DNA from: Tamarix chinensis | Lineage: Eukaryota > Streptophyta > Magnoliopsida > Caryophyllales > Tamaricaceae | Assembly: GCA_030549775.1 (NCBI GenBank) | Contig: CM060174.1 | Location: forward strand, 72,667,466-72,731,465 | Direction: 5' to 3' | Length of the DNA stretch: 64,000 nucleotides | Shown: positions 59,560-64,000 of the stretch, piece by piece | How the letters are laid out: the number at the start of each line of letters is the position of its first letter | Numbering within the stretch: the first letter of the stretch is position 1 | Translations under genes and position numbers: made by a program | Notes under the pieces: generated by a model | What the model was told of the DNA's origin: nothing | The model's database searches: none | Seen by the model: the letters and a program-made list of their open reading frames with translations, nothing else

Positions 59560-59790
59560 TTAGTATTCTTATTATGATTAGTATTTTCACTATTATTATT
59601 ATTAGTATTATTATCATTATTATCGTTGTTAATATTAGTATTATTATTATTATTATTGTTACTACTACTACTATTATGATTTTGATTTCTATTATCATCA
59701 TTATTATCATTATTACTATCATTATTATTAGTATTCTTATTATTATTAGTATTATTAATAACATTATTACTAGTAATATTAGAACCCTGA
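59159..59790. repeat. (ATT)n-rich interrupted microsatellite block
   Basis: Long ATT/TTA runs (59374-59426, 59518-59560 and others) with ATC and GTT variants. It lies where F2 has its AAT/AAC block in reverse. The ORFs here are homopolymer-like translations. Confidence 0.95.
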
Positions 59791-61009
59791 CTTTAATACT
59801 ATGAATATACCAAGACTTACTTTGATTAGTGGGGATTCGATTAACTATCTTGAGAATAATAATAACCCTACCTTTTTATTTATAAACTACTAATTATTAA
59901 TATTATCCTTAGTATTAGGCCATGATAGGGGTAAGATAGGAATTTTGGTAATTTCGATAGAGGGAGATTAACCTATAGTATTTCCCTCTTATAGGTGAAT
60001 CGAGTTAAAACTTCTAGGAGGCGTAGGAGCGTGCTCCAAGCCTGACGCCGATTTAGGTAAGGGTATAGCTAAGACCGCTTGTGTGATATTTAATCTACTT
60101 GCCTTGGATGCCTCGTATGATTATACGTTGTGTTTTACATGTTATTACCTTACCCGTTTTATGTGTAGCGCAGCTCGGAATCCGAGGTACGTCCATGTGA
60201 TCGCTTTTGTTATGTATTAATGTAGATGTGCTACAAGTTGTGATATAATGTGGCCTTAGGACATGCATGCTAGGGTATTTGATGTGATGATGTAGTTTGG
60301 GAGCATGAAAAAGAAAATTGGGAAAGAAAGATAACCAAGGGGAACTAAGTTGGCTAGTGGGGGAAATAGGAGGAACTAGGGTTTGCATGGGGTGGTTAAG
60401 GTTCGCATGGGGGCGAACCTTACGTATGGAAAGATGCCTCAGAGCGTGTGGAAGGTAAGATAAGTATCATTTAGGTGTTTGGGGGCTTTGGGCGAAAAAT
60501 AGTACGTGGACCAGAACAAGGGTGCGCAGGAAACTAGGCTAGAGTTTAGAGGGAATCCTAATTTGAGTAGGAGAAAGAAGAAAAAGAGAATAATAAAATA
60601 AGTGAGAATGAGTGGGACATGAAGTGAGGGTTGAACCGAAGGGTCGTGATGTGTAGAGGTGCTAAAATAAGTCTAGGTTGTATGAGGCAGAAAAGGGATG
60701 GGCCACATAGGCCCAAGTTAGGGTTTCTGGAGAAAACCCTAAGGGAAGGCGGTGAGTGGAATTTGGGGAATAAGGTGGTGGGCCTAGACCCACACACTTA
60801 GGAGACGTGTTCCCGGTGTGAGAAAGCGGATTAAGGGAAGGATGTCGGGCGCGTTAGAAGGTGCAGAGGTCTCAAGGTATGAGACGGGCCCTCTTGGGAG
60901 GATAAGTATAGCTAGAGTTAACCATGCATGTCTAGGGCAGAATTTGTTGAAAAAGATAAAATAAAACACTAATCACTTAAAGAGAAAGATTATTGAGCCG
61001 GTCCCAGAC

Positions 61010-61345
61010 CGGTCCACCGGCGAATAATAGTGGTCAGGAGCCGAGGTGCCCTAGAGACCGATCCACCGACGAATAATAGTGGCTAGGAGCTTGTTACCCT
61101 ATATGATTCTGGTCTACCGGCTATAATAGTGGGGGATTCCGTGCTCAACAAACCAAACGTGATAAAACTAAGACATGAGAAATGTACTAATACTTACAGT
61201 GGAACACCATGTGAGTTGGGGTCAGACCGGTCCACCAACAAATAATAATGGCCAGGAGCATTTTACCTTGGAGACCGATCCACCGGTGAATAATAGTGGT
61301 CAGGAGCTTTTTGCCCTGTATGTATCTCCGGTCCACCAGCTATAA
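61010..61345. repeat. GGTCCACCGG / AATAATAGTGG repeat zone in R5b
   Basis: Six copies at about 61010, 61059, 61110, 61229, 61276 and 61329, in two groups of three about 219 bp apart. A linker contains TTACAGTGGAACACCATG, matching reversed the F2 linker near 44370 (GGTGTTCCACTGTAAG). Confidence 0.85.
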
Positions 61346-61920
61346 TATTGGGGCTCTCGCACTCACATGGATTAATAAAGAGTATGTGTAAAATTGAGTA
61401 CGTCGTTAAGAGATTTAAAGAACAAGTCTAACTGAAGCATAATCGGCCTCACTACCTGTATTGTTTTATGTTGCCTATATGATGATGCATGTGTTGTGTA
61501 CCTTGTATGTTTGGCCTTAGTTATACGGTTACCTTGCTCAGTACGTAGCATGCTGACCACCCGTTTTATGGGTGCTGCTCATTCCCACGAGCATAATGCT
61601 CCTCTGATTTAGTGCAGGTTGTTATTCTATATTCGATGCCTACGATGCTTACGAGGCATTGGGCGGGACCGAGAGTTGAGTCCGGACCTAGCTTGGGGGT
61701 CGAGAGTGATGTGGCTGGATTCCATTTCCCACCTTCTCTTTCCTATGTCTTTATATCTAATTTATTTCTGGTGTACGATGTTTCAGACATTCGGAACCTT
61801 GAAACTGTACTTTTTGTAACTTTTTAATTTCGCACTCTGATTCTGTCTAACTTATGTTTTACTAATGATTGGTGATTTATTAGCGTCTCATATTTGAGGA
61901 TTAATCTTGTTTAACCTTAG

Positions 61921-61966
61921 CACTTAGTACCGGGACAGTAGGAGTGAACCGATCAGGTACTAAGTG
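61921..61966. other. Hairpin near the end of LTR copy R5b
   Basis: CACTTAGTACC (61921-61931) and GGTACTAAGTG (61956-61966) pair perfectly over 11 bp. Confidence 0.75.
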
Positions 61967-62066
61967 TGGCGGTAATGCCCCCGAGTTTATAGTTTTATAC
62001 TTTCTTTTTCGTTAAACTCTTTTAAATTAAACGAAATTTTTCAGTAGTAAATTTGGGGGTGTTACA

Positions 62067-63254
62067 TGAATATTTAGTGTGGTTAACACTTGGTCCAAGG
62101 TCTAGATAAAACCAACATGGAACAATAAAGTGGAAGAGAGAATGAATTTAAATATAATAAGAAAGAGTTTATACAACACTTGTTGTCCTACCAAGGAAGC
62201 AAAAGGGAAAAAATATATTTCCAAAAAGAGATAATAAATAATCATAAACAATGCTTTGACCCAACCCAAACTGCTACCACTACCAACAAAACTTGCAAGG
62301 TTAAGACTTCCCATTAAATAGGTAGTTGAACATACAGTGGAACCCATTACTACAATAATACTAAGTAAATCACCACAAAACACTAAGCATGTAAATATCA
62401 TATGGAGCATATAGAATGTAACATAAATAGTCATGACGTAACATCTCAAATAGTATATATCGTAGATAATTACTATATTCATGCCATAATTCATCTCATA
62501 CCATAGAATACATGTTTATCTTATCACACTTAACCATATTACAATGGTTTTATAAATCTAATAAGACCAAGGGTGTTCCTTGAAAGGAAATACACTAAAG
62601 CATAATTAATCCATTGTCCAATAAATCACTCTATACCACTCATCAACATAAGAAGGAAACAATAATATAATTACCAAAAAATATACTAAATCTAAATAGA
62701 GCATGGAGGTAACTATCAAACCACTATGCTAAAACTAAGTAGTGCACAAAGACAACTACAAGACCAGCAAATCAAAACCAAGTAGTATACAAAAGTAACT
62801 ACCAAACTAGCAAACTAAAACCAAGTAGTACATGGAGGCAACTATCAAACCAGCAAACAGAAACCAAGTAGTGCACGAAGGAACTACAAAACCAACAAGA
62901 AAGAAAAAATTCAATTAAATCCTCATATAAGAGTTTCTTTCATTTTTAATTACTTGAGGGGATATAAAAATAACCTTGAGACATTTCAAGTATACCATTC
63001 ATACCGGTGCACTAAGGTAGTACAATGTCCTCACAATTTGTAACCTAGAGACATACAGATACTTTGGTGATATTAGATCAACAAGGTAACACAATATCCT
63101 CTCATCCTAGGATACCTAATCATTAAGTATCGATATCCCCTATAGGACCTGTAGATCACCTATAGAATAGACTAGTGCCTTAGTTAAAATACTAAGGTAT
63201 TTGAGGAAACAACCAAACAAAATTTAGGATACTTGCCTCATCTCTAAGGTAGCT
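62067..63254 (-). mobile_element. F5: internal part of a long LTR copy
   Basis: Contains GTTAACACTTGGTCCAAGG near the left (worn hairpin region), four 43-bp repeats (62710-62881), and a block to 63250 with CTTGAGGGGATATAAAAATA and CTCATCTCTAAGGTAGCTTA that matches R1 and R5 reversed. The frame 62102-62494 has no recognised domain. Both ends are missing: R5b ends at its left edge and Cassandra fragments start at its right. Confidence 0.55.
62710..62881. repeat. 43-bp tandem repeat, four units, in F5
   Basis: Units at 62710, 62753, 62796 and 62839, built on AACTACCAAACCAGCAAA then AAACCAAGTAGTACA. Confidence 0.9.
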
Positions 63255-63414
63255 TATAATAACCCCAAATTAAGTGAAGTGTTATAAGGATTGACATGGA
63301 TACTTATATCAACATATTATACCATATTTTTGGTGATTTCATTCTAAGAACTTCACAATTAAGTGTGTTTGACGTAGAATAACTTTTAGGATATGTGATC
63401 CTCCTCGGAAGTTT
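63255..63414 (+). mobile_element. Cassandra LTR fragment
   Basis: Starts TATAATAACCCCAAATTAAG. The 5S-derived part includes AACTTCACAATTAAGTGTG and CTTTTAGGATATGTGATCC, then it breaks after GGAAGTTTTA, where a second copy begins. Confidence 0.75.
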
Positions 63415-63642
63415 TAAAAATATCCCCAATTAAGTAGATTATTATAAGAATTGATTTAGCTTCTTATATCAACATGGTATACTATAATTTTTATGATTTC
63501 ATTCTATGAACTTCACAGTTAAGCACACTTATCGTGTAATAATTTTTAGGATGTGTGAAATTATGTGGAAGTTTCAAAAAAATTCTAAAAATTTCTCAAG
63601 AAGAGCATGAGTAAGTAAAGTATGTTTAAATGACTCATGTTG
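63415..63642 (+). mobile_element. Second Cassandra LTR fragment, in tandem
   Basis: Starts AAAATATCCCCAATTAAG and repeats the layout with CTTCACAGTTAAGCACAC and TTTTTAGGATGTGTG. It is cut in TGACTCATGTTG by the start of F6. Confidence 0.75.
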
Positions 63643-64000
63643 TGTAACACCCCAAAATTTACTACTTTTTTTTTAAACAATACTTATAAGTTAAAACCAT
63701 AAATCTAGGGTTGTTACCGCCACACTTAGTACCAGAGCGGTTCACTCCGACCGTTCCAGTACCAAGTGCTAAGGCTAAAAATATTATTTTCAAACTTAAA
63801 CTGAGAGTTCATAAAATGAATTAAAAGTTCATAGCAAAGAAATCAGAGTATGCATAAAAGTTTATAATCAATAATAAGAGACAAATCAAATTGCGAAATC
63901 CAAATTTCTCGAAGGGAATAATCTTGCATTCAATAAAAGGTTTATTTATAAAAAAAACTCAATATGAAATGCCCCAGAATTATTTATTTTATGAGATATA
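63643..64000 (-). mobile_element. F6: long non-coding LTR, continues past the window
   Basis: Starts TGTAACACCCCAAAATTTAC. GGTTGTTACCGCCACACTTA leads into an extended hairpin (63723-63769): CACTTAGTACC with AGTACCAAGTG outside, CGGT with ACCG inside. It was inserted into the Cassandra fragment. Only the first 358 bp are in the window. Confidence 0.75.

Larger units (their letters stand above)
58756..62066 (+). mobile_element. R5b: long LTR of the F2 type, left end missing
   Basis: In order: a CT/GC-rich block with GCCGCCGCCGCCGGCACC (58940), trinucleotide microsatellites, a block at 59985-60090 matching F2 reversed, GGTCCACCGG repeats (61010-61345), a perfect hairpin (61921-61966), and the end GTAGTAAATTTGGGGGTGTTACA-like at 62066. 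This is F2 in mirror order. Nothing like a primer-binding site follows (TGAATATTTAG). No coding evidence. Confidence 0.7.

Noticed and set aside
59020..59804. Frames of 111-146 residues
   Set aside because: Translations of trinucleotide microsatellites.
54301..62066. A single intact element from 54301 to 62066
   Set aside because: Its start and end types fit, but flanks CATAT and TGAAT do not match, and the left part is of the R1/R2 subfamily while the right part is of the F2 subfamily.

Overview
The window looks like a gene-poor, repeat-dense stretch of a plant nuclear chromosome, probably a eudicot. It is very AT-rich. The only recognisable coding sequence is decayed transposon protein: two Ty1/copia polyproteins, two CACTA (En/Spm) transposase regions and one DUF4283/zinc-knuckle pseudogene. 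I see no intact host gene, no tRNA or rRNA gene, and no prokaryotic or organellar feature. Nearly all long open frames are translations of low-complexity or tandem-repeat DNA.

Layout from left to right. 1-3214: a long non-coding LTR (R1) carrying a Cassandra solo LTR. 3224-3527: a small solo LTR. 4179-4477: a hAT-type MITE with a tRNA-like interior. 5411-5669: a Harbinger/Tourist-like MITE. About 5870-7805: LTR copy R2, cut by a CACTA transposon (7806 to at least 13116). That CACTA is itself interrupted by an LTR-like insertion (13117-14843). 15102-16106: a minus-strand DUF4283 pseudogene. 17949-27058: a complete but dead copia element with LTRs and a TGGTA target duplication, its gag split by LTR copy F1 (18949-23123). 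27956 to about 34990: a second dead copia, whose right LTR holds a Cassandra TRIM (33564-34320, TTATA duplication) and is followed by leader-like sequence. About 36170-38005: a large foldback element whose core is a 21-bp minisatellite in two inverted arms. About 38430-64000: a pile of non-coding LTRs nested in both orientations (R3, F2, F3, R4, R5, F4, R5b, F5, F6), with a second CACTA relic (41248-43278), a hAT MITE (51980-52463), microsatellites and more Cassandra fragments.

The dominant repeat is a family of long protein-free LTRs. They begin near TGTAATACCCC and end near GGGGTGTTACA. The one copy with clean limits (F3, 45892-50158) is 4267 bp with a 4/5-matching 5-bp duplication, as expected of a solo LTR. 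I use F or R for reading direction: R copies read in the inferred sense (pyrimidine-rich leader, then the GGGGTGTTACA end) on the + strand, F copies on the - strand. Shared parts are a hairpin just inside the GGGGTGTTACA end whose stem changes sequence between copies, a mid-element tandem repeat whose unit length differs by copy (30, 43, 50/57 or 119 bp), and a pyrimidine-rich block.

The strongest candidates for something undescribed are the foldback element with its inverted 21-bp arrays, and the LTR-end hairpin that keeps pairing while its sequence changes. Nothing here forms an operon-like or defence-like gene system. The interactions are nested insertions and shared non-coding architecture.
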